From Bacteroidia bacterium (GTDB lineage: Bacteria; Bacteroidota; Bacteroidia; Chitinophagales; Saprospiraceae): a stretch of DNA of 8,711 bases. The stretch is from positions 1 through 8,711 of the forward strand of contig JAUIIF010000158.1 in assembly GCA_030431945.1 (NCBI GenBank). The letters run 5' to 3'. Under the pieces are notes generated by a model, which worked only from the letters and a program-made list of their open reading frames with translations, had not been told where the DNA came from and made no database searches. The translations under genes were made by a program, and so were the position numbers. Below are positions 1 to 7,700 of the stretch, piece by piece; the first letter of the stretch is position 1; every line of letters starts with the position of its first letter.

Positions 1-1
1 A

Positions 2-121
2 GATGAGGGTAACAAGAGCGTGCCTACCCCCAAGGATATCCAGTTGCTTTCGGAAATCAGGGATGAGATGAAAAGAATGAACGCTGGCCCGGCGGCCGGG
101 GCCGTTAGCACGGATAGTTAG
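2..121 (+). CDS. mscL: MscL-like large-conductance mechanosensitive channel, C-terminal fragment (5' truncated by window edge)
   Basis: Only the last 39 codons are visible; the frame is open to the left edge and ends in TAG at 119-121. The peptide has a short Pro/Thr linker (VPTPKD) followed by an amphipathic helix, QLLSEIRDEMKRMN, and then a Gly/Ala/Ser tail. The LLxEIRDxxK pattern matches the C-terminal cytoplasmic helix of MscL, which in that family assembles into a pentameric bundle below the inner-membrane pore. MscL opens under membrane tension and releases solutes on hypo-osmotic shock. The transmembrane helices lie outside the window, so the name rests on this tail alone. The Ala/Gly-rich extension (about 12 residues) after the helix is longer than in E. 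coli MscL. The gene converges on the M42 peptidase gene with only 15 bases between the two stop codons. Confidence 0.6.
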   Translation, partial: DEGNKSVPTPKDIQLLSEIRDEMKRMNAGPAAGAVSTDS

Positions 122-136
122 CGAAGTACCGGTTGT

Positions 137-1249
137 TTACCAATCGAAACCGCCGCTAGTGGCCCCCGGCTGATCCGGATGCCTGCGCTGTCCGTGGTCC
201 GCGCTGAAATCCCAGTCGTAGGTGTCAAGGTAGCGGATACCTGCCGTCAGGAGATCGATGCTGGCGGCAACATCTTCCTGGTGGGCCATTTCCGTACTCT
301 GGTGCATATTCCGGAGCGGAATGGAGATGGCTCCGGCAATGGCGCCTTTTTTACCGTAGCGCTGGATGGCGGCGGTGTCAGTGCCGCCGGCGGGGAGCAG
401 CTCCAGCTGGGTTTTGATGTCTTCCTTCGCTGCAATCGTTTTGAGGTAGTTCACCATCCGGTAATCCGAGATGACGGAACCATCCAACACTTTGATTGCC
501 GTCCCGGCTCCCAGGCACGTGACGGATTCATGCGCGCTTGATCCCGGTACATCATAAGCAATGGTAACGTCGAGCCCAAAGCCGAAATCCGGGTCAATGT
601 GTCCGGTACTACCAATGGCTCCCCTCAGGCCTACTTCTTCCTGTACGGTAAAGGTGGCGTAAAGATCATAAGGCAGTTCCTGTCCTTTCAACTTACGCAG
701 TGTTTCAATCAGGATAAAAACGGAGACCCGGTTATCCAGAGACTTACTGGTCACGCAATCCCCGATTTCAATCAGTGCCCGTTCGCGCGAAATGGGGTCC
801 CCCACCTGAATCCATTTGTCCACTTCCTGCTTCGTCATACCGGTGTCGACAAAGTATTCAGCGATTGGAATAACGTTTTTCCGTTCTTCCGGCTTCATGA
901 TGTGGATGGGCTTACACCCCAACACCCCAATCACATCTTTACGGCCATGGACGATCACACGCTGTGCCGTCAGGGTTTTGGGGTCAAAGCCACCCAAAGG
1001 GAGAAAGCGCAGGAAGCCCTTCTCGTCAATATGGTTGACAATGAAGCCAATTTCATCCATGTGGGCAGCGACCATGACCCGCTTAGGTGTTTTACCTCGG
1101 CGGATAGCGATGACGTTGCCCATATTATCTACCTGGACCTCATCGGCCAGTCCACGGATTTCCCGCAGAACCAGCTCTCGGATACGGCCTTCGTAGCCGG
1201 AGACACCGGGAGCTTCACAAATTGCTTTAAGGAGGGATAGGTTCAGCAT
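137..1249 (-). CDS. M42-family metalloaminopeptidase (glutamyl/TET-type aminopeptidase)
   Basis: This 370-residue protein is a full-length M42 peptidase: a cytoplasmic enzyme with two metal ions that removes N-terminal residues from peptides and, in studied relatives, forms large TET-type oligomers. The family's ligand set is visible in order: H63-x-D65 in AAHMDEIGF, D172 in SLDNR, the catalytic E204 with metal ligand E205 in VQEEVGLRGA, D227 in FGLDV, and H316 in NMHQSTE. The N-terminal APGVSGYE segment and the GGTDTAAIQ segment are also typical. The start at 1249 gives the expected N-terminus (LLKAICEAPGVSG), and a TACCTTCG promoter-like box lies about 28 bases upstream. No signal peptide is present. 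The C-terminus carries about 25 residues beyond the last conserved helix, polar and rich in Asp/Gly/His, which looks like a non-conserved tail. Substrate preference within M42 cannot be told from sequence. Confidence 0.93.
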   Translation of the reverse strand: MLNLSLLKAICEAPGVSGYEGRIRELVLREIRGLADEVQVDNMGNVIAIRRGKTPKRVMVAAHMDEIGFIVNHIDEKGFLRFLPLGGFDPKTLTAQRVIVHGRKDVIGVLGCKPIHIMKPEERKNVIPIAEYFVDTGMTKQEVDKWIQVGDPISRERALIEIGDCVTSKSLDNRVSVFILIETLRKLKGQELPYDLYATFTVQEEVGLRGAIGSTGHIDPDFGFGLDVTIAYDVPGSSAHESVTCLGAGTAIKVLDGSVISDYRMVNYLKTIAAKEDIKTQLELLPAGGTDTAAIQRYGKKGAIAGAISIPLRNMHQSTEMAHQEDVAASIDLLTAGIRYLDTYDWDFSADHGQRRHPDQPGATSGGFDW

Positions 1250-1277
1250 GATAGTAGACGGCGATCGTTGATTCGCG

Positions 1278-1285
1278 CGAAGGTA
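1278..1285 (-). promoter_or_regulatory. Candidate Bacteroidota -7 box for the M42 peptidase gene
   Basis: Read on the - strand this is TACCTTCG, one mismatch from the Bacteroidota -7 consensus TAnnTTTG. It would start transcription about 20 bases before the ATG at 1249. No convincing TTTG -33 box is seen at the right distance, so support is modest. Confidence 0.35.
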
Positions 1286-1498
1286 CGATGCCCGGAGGAA
1301 TGCACCCCTTTCTCGCCGTCGCTTTACGCAATGATTCCCCTGTTACCCCTGGCCTGTATTCAAAGAAATTCAACTTTATCCATTATCTTCGTCAGTGCAT
1401 TATCTATAGTTACCGACTTACCAGCAAGACGCTGTTTTGGCCATGGCCAGGCGCTCTCCCTGAATTTTTTGATTTTCTACCGGCGCTGCAGCAACATT

Positions 1499-1527
1499 TT
1501 TGGTCCTGCCAATTCCCTCTATTTTGC
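1499..1527 (+). promoter_or_regulatory. Possible promoter for the small secreted-protein gene
   Basis: TTTG at 1499-1502 is followed after 17 bases by TATTTTGC at 1520-1527, an imperfect match to TAnnTTTG. A transcript from here would have a leader of about 90 bases that includes the terminator-like hairpin at 1575-1606. T runs are common here, so a chance match is possible. Confidence 0.25.
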
Positions 1528-1574
1528 TTTGCTGTTTTTTGCTTTCTCTCTTTTCGAAAATTTAACCAGAAACT

Positions 1575-1606
1575 AAGGGCGGTTCATCCCCCGCCTTCCT
1601 TTTTTT
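1575..1606 (+). terminator. Terminator-like hairpin with T run in the leader of the small secreted-protein gene
   Basis: AAGG-G-CGG (1575-1582) pairs with CCGCCTT (1591-1597), giving a 7-bp stem with one bulged G and an 8-base loop. After two C residues comes a run of seven T residues (1600-1606). This is the form of an intrinsic terminator, yet it ends only 18 bases before the ATG at 1625. No + strand gene ends nearby: the nearest upstream + gene stops at 121, behind the antisense M42 gene. The hairpin may be an attenuator, or may stop read-through or a short leader RNA. Confidence 0.5.
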
Positions 1607-1624
1607 ACAGCTTAGAACAACACA

Positions 1625-1957
1625 ATGAAATTTTTCTTTACTGCTCTACTACTTGCTTGTAGCCTGACGGCTTACAGCCAACTCACCGTCGACCTTACCG
1701 AAGATCTCGTCTTAAGCGAGACCCTCGTAATTACGGAAGATGTCACTTACAACGGCAACGGTTTCAGAATCGTCTGCGAAGGGTGCGAACCTGCCATTTT
1801 GGTAAAAAATGGCGCCCGCGTACACTTCGAGGGTGTTTTTTTTCCAAAAAATTACGCTAAGTGGATTCAGGTCGAAGGGGCCGAAAATGCGAACGTAACC
1901 TGGAACAGCCCCCTCATGCGTGGCTACATCCGTACGAACAACGGCGGCAACGATTAG
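1625..1957 (+). CDS. Small secreted protein with beta-helix-like repeats, function unknown
   Basis: This 110-residue protein begins with a short signal sequence: K2, a hydrophobic stretch to about residue 16, then AYS before Q19, fitting signal peptidase I cleavage after S18. LLAC at 9-12 is a weaker alternative as a lipobox. The mature part of about 92 residues is made of short beta-prone units with small residues and turns (VLSETLVITEDVTYNGNGF, ILVKNGARVHFEGV, WIQVEGAENANVTW). This resembles the first rungs of a right-handed parallel beta-helix of the pectate-lyase type, but it is too short for a full helix and no catalytic site is evident. A CEGC pair sits in the middle. The start is supported by the signal peptide and the A-rich sequence AACAACACA before the ATG. 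An intrinsic terminator follows at 2045-2072, so it is probably monocistronic. It could be an independent small protein or the remaining N-terminal part of a larger beta-helix protein. Confidence 0.75.
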   Translation: MKFFFTALLLACSLTAYSQLTVDLTEDLVLSETLVITEDVTYNGNGFRIVCEGCEPAILVKNGARVHFEGVFFPKNYAKWIQVEGAENANVTWNSPLMRGYIRTNNGGND

Positions 1958-2044
1958 GAGTATGTCTGAAACCCTGCGGATGACGACGCCCTGCGTAGTT
2001 TACCGGAAGGTTTTTTCAGGACTGATTTAATCAGCTGGCCAACT

Positions 2045-2072
2045 CTGCTCCTGGCGGAGCAGCCAACTTTTT
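2045..2072 (+). terminator. Intrinsic terminator after the small secreted-protein gene
   Basis: A perfect 7-bp stem (CTGCTCC, 2045-2051; GGAGCAG, 2056-2062) with loop TGGC is followed by CCAAC and five T residues (2068-2072). The T run lies only on the + strand side, so it serves the gene ending at 1957, not the converging patatin gene. Confidence 0.65.
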
Positions 2073-2123
2073 GCTCCTATTGTACGTGCCTGAGCCAAAG
2101 CGGTTTGGGTAAAGCTGGTCTGC

Positions 2124-4337
2124 TCAGAACCAGAAGCCCAGGTTGAAATAAAACTCCTGTCCGGCATTACCCCGGGCGTAAGTCAGTTCCAGAGGGCCCA
2201 GGGGGGAACTGTACCCGTAGGTAAGACGGCCCGCAAACAATTCATCCCTGCGGACGGAGGAGGGTAGGTTTTCTGCGTTTCCTAGCCGGGCGCCCCGGGC
2301 GCCCAGCGTCAGGTAATGCCCCGCAGCCGGCTGCATCCGCGCCATGAACTCCCCCATCAACAGATCATCTCCGGAAGCCTGCCCTAGCTGCAGGCTCGGG
2401 AACAACTTGAAGTTATTCATCAGGTTCCGGTTATTGCTGCCCAGGTAATAGCGGAAGGGGAAGGCGGAGTGATGGTCCAGGAAACCGCCGGCATTCAGTT
2501 CCATGCCCAGGCTGAATTTCTTCCCCATGGCAACGAAAAACTGGGAGTGAAAATCTCCGTTAAGTGCCCAGCGGGCGCCACCAAAGCCGGGGTCGCCGAT
2601 GTTTACGATGCCCCGGGCCTTGGCATCGATGCTAAAGCCGGACATGGGGAAGTGGAGATCATCGAGCTTATCGTACAGAAAATAGGCTTTGGGGACGAAG
2701 TAGACATCGTCTCCCAACCGGAACCGGTTAGCCATACCGGTACCACCTAATTGTTCTGAGTAGTTCTGGTAATATTTCAATTCGGCGGCAATCCCCGTGA
2801 AGGAGTTGTCCGTTTGCCGAAAGTCCCAGTACAATTCGGCGTTGAGGTCCGTGAACCGAAAATCGAGGCGTTCAATCAGGAGGCCCGTCGGCGTTTCCTC
2901 CGCTTCGGGCAACTCGACCCCTACTTCCGCAAAATGAAGGCGGCTGCGCAGCCCGAAAGCGGAGCCATTGACGCGGTTGACCCGGAAGTCCGCCCGGTAC
3001 CGGAAGCGGTTGCCACCGATGAGGTCAATTGTCGTCTGGGTATTGTCAATGATCAGGTCACTGACCGTAAGCCCGACCAGGATATTCGCCCGGTAGACCG
3101 GGTCGTAGTGCAGGCCGAGTTGCAGCCGCTGGCCAAAATCGGGCGATTGCTTCAGTTCCAGCACCAGTTTCACGGCGTCCGCTTCTCCGTCCAGGTTTTC
3201 CCAGTGATAATCGACGTTGGCGTACCTGCCGGTGGCGAACAGGGCGACCAGCCCTTCGCGGAACTCGCGCCAGTCAATCCGCCCCGGCAGGGCACCCTTA
3301 AAAAAGCTGAGTACCTGGCGCCGGCTGAGGTCTTCGTTACCAATGATCTCCACGATGGTGGCATTCAGGTATTGGGGGATTGCAATGGTGTCTTTGGGGG
3401 GGGCTGTCCGCTGCAGGTTGGCGATGGAGTCCAGCGTACTCAGCTGGGCTTCGGCCGCTGCGCGGCCGGCTTTGACCAGGGCGTCGATGGCCTCGAAGCT
3501 GAGTTGGCTGTAGTCGCCCAGGTCCGGATCAATGTCGATGTCCGTAATGGCGTACTGTTCCACGTTGCGGCGGGTGGCCTGGAAAAAGGCGATCTGGAGC
3601 AGGAGCTTATCCAGGGAGTTGATGTCGTCGGCAGCATAGGGGTCTTGTTCTACGGTAATTCCGATGACGTAGTCCATCCCCTTGTTTTTGACTTCTTCGG
3701 CGGGGTAATTATTCGAAACGCCGCCGTCGGTCATGATGTGGCCATTCATTTCGTAGGGCGTGATGACCCCCGGCAGGGCGGCACTGGCGCGCATGGCGTC
3801 GGCCAGTTTGCCGCTTTCCAATACGATGGCTTCGCCGGTTTCAATGTCCGTCCCTACACATAGAAATGGCGTGGGCAGCTTGCTGAAGTCACTGATGGTA
3901 TGGACCCCGGCCGTCCAGTGGCTGAAGAGATCGTGGATGCGCTGTCCGTCGGACAAGGCCGTCGGCAACTGAATCGCAAAATCTTTCAGGGAGAGGCCCA
4001 GCAGATAGTGTTCGCTGTACAGCTTTTCGTAGATGGTCCGGTTTTCCCGGCCGATGGCATCCTGCAGCTCGGCCATGATGTCCGTAGACCGCAGCATCTC
4101 TTCGAGTTGGAAGGCCGTGTAACCGGAAGCGTAAAGGCCTCCGACAATGGAGCCCATGCTTGTTCCGCCGATGTAGTCTACCCTGACGCCTGCTTCCTCC
4201 AGGACCTGCAGGGCACCGATGTGGGCGTAGCCCCGGGCACCACCGCCGCTGAGGACGAGGCCGACTTTAAGATCACGATCCTGGGCAAACGAGCTGGCGC
4301 TGCAAAGCAGTAAGAGGAAAATTATCAGGTGCTTCAT
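2124..4337 (-). CDS. Patatin-like phospholipase fused to POTRA and Omp85-type outer-membrane barrel (type V secretion-like)
   Basis: Taken as 737 residues. A signal peptide (residues 1-18, cleavage SFA-Q) leads to a patatin lipase domain (about 22-310) with the oxyanion motif GGGARG (31-36), the nucleophile S60 in GTSMG, and the dyad D204 in DGG. A POTRA-like domain (about 324-397) and a C-terminal beta-barrel of about 335 residues follow, enough for the 16 strands of an Omp85 barrel, ending in an aromatic FWF. This order matches bacterial patatin proteins such as PlpD, in which the barrel sits in the outer membrane and the lipase acts on phospholipids outside it. Whether the lipase is exported or stays periplasmic is unknown here. 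An in-frame ATG at 4379 would add 14 residues ahead of the signal peptide, but it lies inside the -7 box at 4377-4384, so the ATG at 4337 is preferred. No standard RG[FY] barrel-loop motif is evident; YYLGSNN may occupy that place. Confidence 0.9.
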   Translation of the reverse strand: MKHLIIFLLLLCSASSFAQDRDLKVGLVLSGGGARGYAHIGALQVLEEAGVRVDYIGGTSMGSIVGGLYASGYTAFQLEEMLRSTDIMAELQDAIGRENRTIYEKLYSEHYLLGLSLKDFAIQLPTALSDGQRIHDLFSHWTAGVHTISDFSKLPTPFLCVGTDIETGEAIVLESGKLADAMRASAALPGVITPYEMNGHIMTDGGVSNNYPAEEVKNKGMDYVIGITVEQDPYAADDINSLDKLLLQIAFFQATRRNVEQYAITDIDIDPDLGDYSQLSFEAIDALVKAGRAAAEAQLSTLDSIANLQRTAPPKDTIAIPQYLNATIVEIIGNEDLSRRQVLSFFKGALPGRIDWREFREGLVALFATGRYANVDYHWENLDGEADAVKLVLELKQSPDFGQRLQLGLHYDPVYRANILVGLTVSDLIIDNTQTTIDLIGGNRFRYRADFRVNRVNGSAFGLRSRLHFAEVGVELPEAEETPTGLLIERLDFRFTDLNAELYWDFRQTDNSFTGIAAELKYYQNYSEQLGGTGMANRFRLGDDVYFVPKAYFLYDKLDDLHFPMSGFSIDAKARGIVNIGDPGFGGARWALNGDFHSQFFVAMGKKFSLGMELNAGGFLDHHSAFPFRYYLGSNNRNLMNNFKLFPSLQLGQASGDDLLMGEFMARMQPAAGHYLTLGARGARLGNAENLPSSVRRDELFAGRLTYGYSSPLGPLELTYARGNAGQEFYFNLGFWF

Positions 4338-4376
4338 GGCGGATGGTTGGTTTAGCCGAAAGAGAGAGACGGGAGA

Positions 4377-4384
4377 CAAAAGTA
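4377..4384 (-). promoter_or_regulatory. -7 promoter box of the patatin-Omp85 gene
   Basis: Read on the - strand this is TACTTTTG, an exact TAnnTTTG match. Transcription would start near 4370, giving a leader of roughly 33 bases before the ATG at 4337. No TTG -33 box is seen; that position is taken by the A-run end of the inverted-repeat arm at 4401-4428. Confidence 0.55.
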
Positions 4385-4400
4385 GGGCTTGTCGGAGAGT

Positions 4401-4428
4401 ATTTTCGGGGCGCGGCCGCAGGTGCGAA
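4401..4428 (+). repeat. Left arm of a 28-bp imperfect inverted repeat with GCGGCCGC core
   Basis: This arm matches the reverse complement of 4530-4557 at 24 of 28 positions by hand alignment. It contains the 17-base string GGCGCGGCCGCAGGTGC at 4409-4425, which recurs exactly at 7988-8004. It covers about the -28 to -58 region relative to the inferred patatin start site. Confidence 0.7.
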
Positions 4429-4529
4429 GCAAAGGACCGGACAGCCAGGAGACTGCAGGCTCACCACCGGGAGAAAGACGCGTGCGGAACTCCCCGGAGC
4501 AGGCGCTTTGCTTGCTTTGCCATCCTTAT

Positions 4530-4557
4530 TTTGCACCGGCGGCCGCGCCCGAAAAAT
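4530..4557 (-). repeat. Right arm of the 28-bp inverted repeat with GCGGCCGC core
   Basis: Read on + it contains GCACCGGCGGCCGCGCC (4534-4550) followed by a CGAAAAA run, mirroring the left arm. The arms are separated by 101 bases. The preceding TTATTTT gives it some likeness to a -7 box running into GCACC, so it may include a promoter on the + strand. Confidence 0.7.
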
Positions 4558-4611
4558 CAATGGTGAGCTGCCATCTTTTCGCCCTTTAACCAACATTAAC
4601 CCTGCGTAACC

Positions 4612-4639
4612 TTGAAGCCCCCGGAAAATGCTAGCTTTG
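4612..4639 (+). promoter_or_regulatory. Promoter of the GT117/DUF2723 gene
   Basis: TTG at 4612-4614 and TAGCTTTG at 4632-4639 are spaced by 17 bases. The second is an exact TAnnTTTG match. Transcription would start near 4646, about 70 bases before the ATG at 4718. No Shine-Dalgarno sequence is seen before the ATG, which is normal for the phylum. Confidence 0.55.
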
Positions 4640-4717
4640 CAGAGAATTCCAAACTGACTAAGCCCGCCTCCGGTATGCAGTAGTTGACCGGACTTAAAAA
4701 TATCTAGTTCTTACCCC

Positions 4718-7700
4718 ATGGGAAAATTGAATCGCCTACACCACCTTACCGGCTGGATCGTTTTTGCCGTTGCCGCCCTTGTCTACCTGCTCAGTGCCGA
4801 ACGCACGGGCAGTTTGTGGGATTGTGGTGAGTTTGTCCTCGGTGCCTACAAGATGCAGGTTGTTCACCCGCCCGGTGCGCCCCTGTTTCTGCTGATCGGC
4901 CGGATTTTTGCCTGGTTTGGTGACTTGCTCTCTTCGGATCCCTCCATGATTGCTTACGCCGTCAACATCTCTTCCGGCATTTGTACCGCCTTTGCCGCTG
5001 CCTTCGTTGCCTGGATTACGATTTACCTCAGCAAAATGGCCCTGGTGGGCCGTGAGGAACCGGCTGAACTGACCGACGGTCAGAACATCGCCGTGGCGAT
5101 CGGCGGCCTGGTGGCCGGCCTCGGTACGGCCTTCAGCACTTCCGTTTGGTTCAGTGCCGTGGAAGGGGAAGTGTACGCAATGTCACTGTTTTTCACCTGC
5201 CTGACGGCCTGGGCGATGGTAAAATGGTACGCTAAGCCGGACGAGCCGGAAGCCGACCGCTGGCTGTTGTTTGCCCTGTTTTCTGCGGGTCTTTCCATCG
5301 GCGTTCACCTCTTGTCGATCCTGACGATTCCGGCCATGGCCATTTTCTACTACTACAAGAAAAACCCCGTCAAGAACAGCTTCATGGGCGTCGCCCTGGC
5401 CGTGCTGGCCGGGGTAGCCATCATTGTCTTTATCCAGGCGTTCGTAATCGTGGGGATTCCCACCATTTGGCAGTTTTTTGAAATTCCGCTGGTCAACAGC
5501 TTTGGCCTGCCGATCCATTCCGGTACCGTCCCGACCGTCCTCCTGCTGGGCGGCGTGATGTACCTGGGGCTGCGCTACGCCCACAAGCACAACCGGGCGG
5601 GCTTGCAGCAGCTGCTGGTAGGCTTTGGCTTGCTCGTGATTGCTTTCAGCACCGTTGGTGTAGTGGTTATTCGTGCCGGCGCCAAGACGCCGGTCAACAT
5701 GAACAACCCGGACAACGTAACGAGCCTGCTGCCGTACCTCAACCGGGAGCAGTACGGAGAACGTAGCCTGATTTACGGCCAGACCTTCAACGCCTCCGTC
5801 ATCGCCACCGAATCAACCCCTCGCTACGGCCTGGTGGATGACAAGTACGAAGAGGGCGTAACGACCAAGATCACGCCGGAGTACTCCAAGAACGACATGA
5901 TGCTCTTCAGCCGCATGTACGACAATACGCAGGGCCGCGTAGCCCTGTATAAGCGCTGGATGGGCCTCGACCCGAACCAGCCCATTCCGCGCGGCCGCCC
6001 CACGCAGGCTGACAATATCAAATTCCTGGTCAATTACCAGCTGGGCTGGATGTACTGGCGCTACTTCATGTGGAACTTCTCCGGACGTCAGAACGGCGAG
6101 CAGGGCTTCTACAGCTGGGACGACAGCAGCGGCAACTGGATTTCCGGCATCAAGTTTCTCGACGAAGCCCGCCTGGGGAACCTGGACGACCTGCCCGAGC
6201 AGGCCAAGAACGATCCGGCCCGCAATACGTACTTCCTCCTGCCCTTTATCTTTGGCCTCCTCGGTATGTTCTGGCACGCCGGGCGCCGGAATAAGGAGTT
6301 CCTCGCCCTGCTCGGTCTCTTCGTCATTACGGGCATCGGCATCATCATTTACACCAACCAGCCGCCGAATGAGCCGCGGGAGCGGGACTACGTACTGGTA
6401 GGTTCTTTCTTTACCTTCTGCATCTGGATGGGGATGGCCGTCCCCGCCCTCTACGAAGCCGCCAAGACCTTCCTGAAACAACAGGGCGTAGCCGTGGCCG
6501 GGGTCGCCGGAGCGCTGGTACTGAGTGCCCCGCTGCTGATGGGCTTCCAGAACTGGGACGACCACAGCCGCGCGCAGCACGCCGGCGCGCGTGACTACGC
6601 GGCCAACTTCCTGGAGTCGGTGGACCCCAATGCCGTCATCTTCACTTACGGCGACAACGACACCTACCCGCTCTGGTACGCCCAGGAGGTGGAAGGCATC
6701 CGGCCAGACGTCCGGGTCGTCAACCTCAGCCTCATTGCCGTGGATTGGTACATCGATCTGCTGCGCTACAAGATGAACGATTCCCCTCCCCTCAACCTGT
6801 CGCTGTCGCAGGATAAGATCCGGGGCAGCAAGCGCAATCAGATTCCTTACCTGAACCGGAACAACCCCGAAGGCAACCCCGCCCGCGATCAACCCGTCAG
6901 CCTGGAAGCCTTCATGAACATGCTGGCGGCGGACAATCCCGTACCCCTGCGCGGTGGTGCCAGCCTGGAGGCACAGTACAATACGACGAACGTCGGCATC
7001 CAGGTAGACCCCCGTCGTCTGGCCCAGGCGCCCTGGCTGCAGCCGGCCGGAGAGCAGCCGGTACAACGCATCCCGGTGCGGATCAGCAACAGCCGCTTGC
7101 TGAAAGACGACGTGGCCATCCTGGACATTATCAACTCCAACCTCTACGACCGGCCCATCTACTGGGCCGTGACCTGCCAGCGGAACAAACTGATGGGACT
7201 GGAGGATTACCTGCAACTGGAAGGCCTTGGCCTGAAGCTGACCGTGACGCGGAACCCCGGGGGAGATGACCAACTGGGCCTGATCGGCCTCGGCGGCATT
7301 GACGCCAATAAGACGGCGGACCTCATCCTGAACGAGTGGCAGTACGGTAACTTCGATGAAGTGGATACCCACATCAGCAGCAGCTACCAGCCGGCCATTC
7401 AATCGATGCAGCTCGTCGCCATGCGCACGATGGAAACGTTGGTGCAGCAAGGCCAGGTAGATAAAGCCCTGCAGGTGGGGGATAAGTACTTCGAGTCGTT
7501 CCCCGACATGAACTTCCCCTTCTTTTACCAGACCTTACTGATGTTGCAGCCTTACTTCCAGACGGGCAATTCGGAGCGCGTGCGCCCGATCATCATGACC
7601 CTGGCCCGTAATACGGCGGACCGCCTGGACTTCTACGACTCCCTGACGGAGGAACAACGCAACCTGAGCTATTCCGGCGAGATTGCCCGGGCGCGCGCGA

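Larger units (their letters stand above)
1250..1624. other. T-rich intergenic region between divergent M42 peptidase and small secreted-protein genes
   Basis: No credible gene is seen in these 375 bases; the short reading frames here lack codon-use or protein-family support. The left end carries the M42 promoter candidate. A perfect 12-base palindrome, TGGCCATGGCCA, lies at 1438-1449. From about 1460 to 1610 the + strand is rich in T runs, unlike the GC-rich coding DNA around it. A possible + promoter is at 1499-1527 and a terminator-like hairpin at 1575-1606, directly before the small secreted gene. Confidence 0.6.
4338..4717. other. Divergent promoter region between patatin-Omp85 and GT117 genes
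   Basis: These 380 bases hold no credible gene; the short overlapping reading frames have no recognisable protein content. They contain the patatin -7 box (4377-4384), the inverted-repeat pair (4401-4428 and 4530-4557), and the GT117 promoter (4612-4639). A GCTTTGC direct repeat separated by TT lies near 4505-4520. Confidence 0.65.

Noticed and set aside
599..1240. 213-codon + strand open frame across the M42 gene
   Set aside because: Antisense to all of the M42 metal-ligand motifs up to D227; no promoter, signal or domain of its own.
1268..1662. Two overlapping + strand frames of 102 and 124 codons in the T-rich intergenic region
   Set aside because: Their Phe/Leu/Cys-rich translations come from T runs, and one overlaps the start of the signal-peptide gene in another frame. 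The region fits a promoter and leader better.
2814..3863. 349-codon open frame on the + strand inside the patatin-Omp85 gene
   Set aside because: Antisense shadow of a gene with intact catalytic motifs; its translation is low-complexity Val/Gly/Asp-rich sequence with no family signature.
4429..4529. Idea that the 101 bases between the inverted-repeat arms are a MITE or small RNA gene
   Set aside because: No target-site duplication could be identified next to the arms and no stable internal fold or terminator was found, so it is kept only as an open question under the repeat finding.
4336..4609. Short + strand frames and a 107-codon - strand frame in the divergent promoter region
   Set aside because: They overlap each other, the promoter boxes and the inverted repeat, and are Arg/Pro/Ala-rich with no recognisable content.
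5813..7450. 545-codon open frame on the - strand inside the GT117 gene
   Set aside because: It lies antisense to a clearly conserved family protein, has no recognisable domain, and is a usual by-product of GC-rich codon use.
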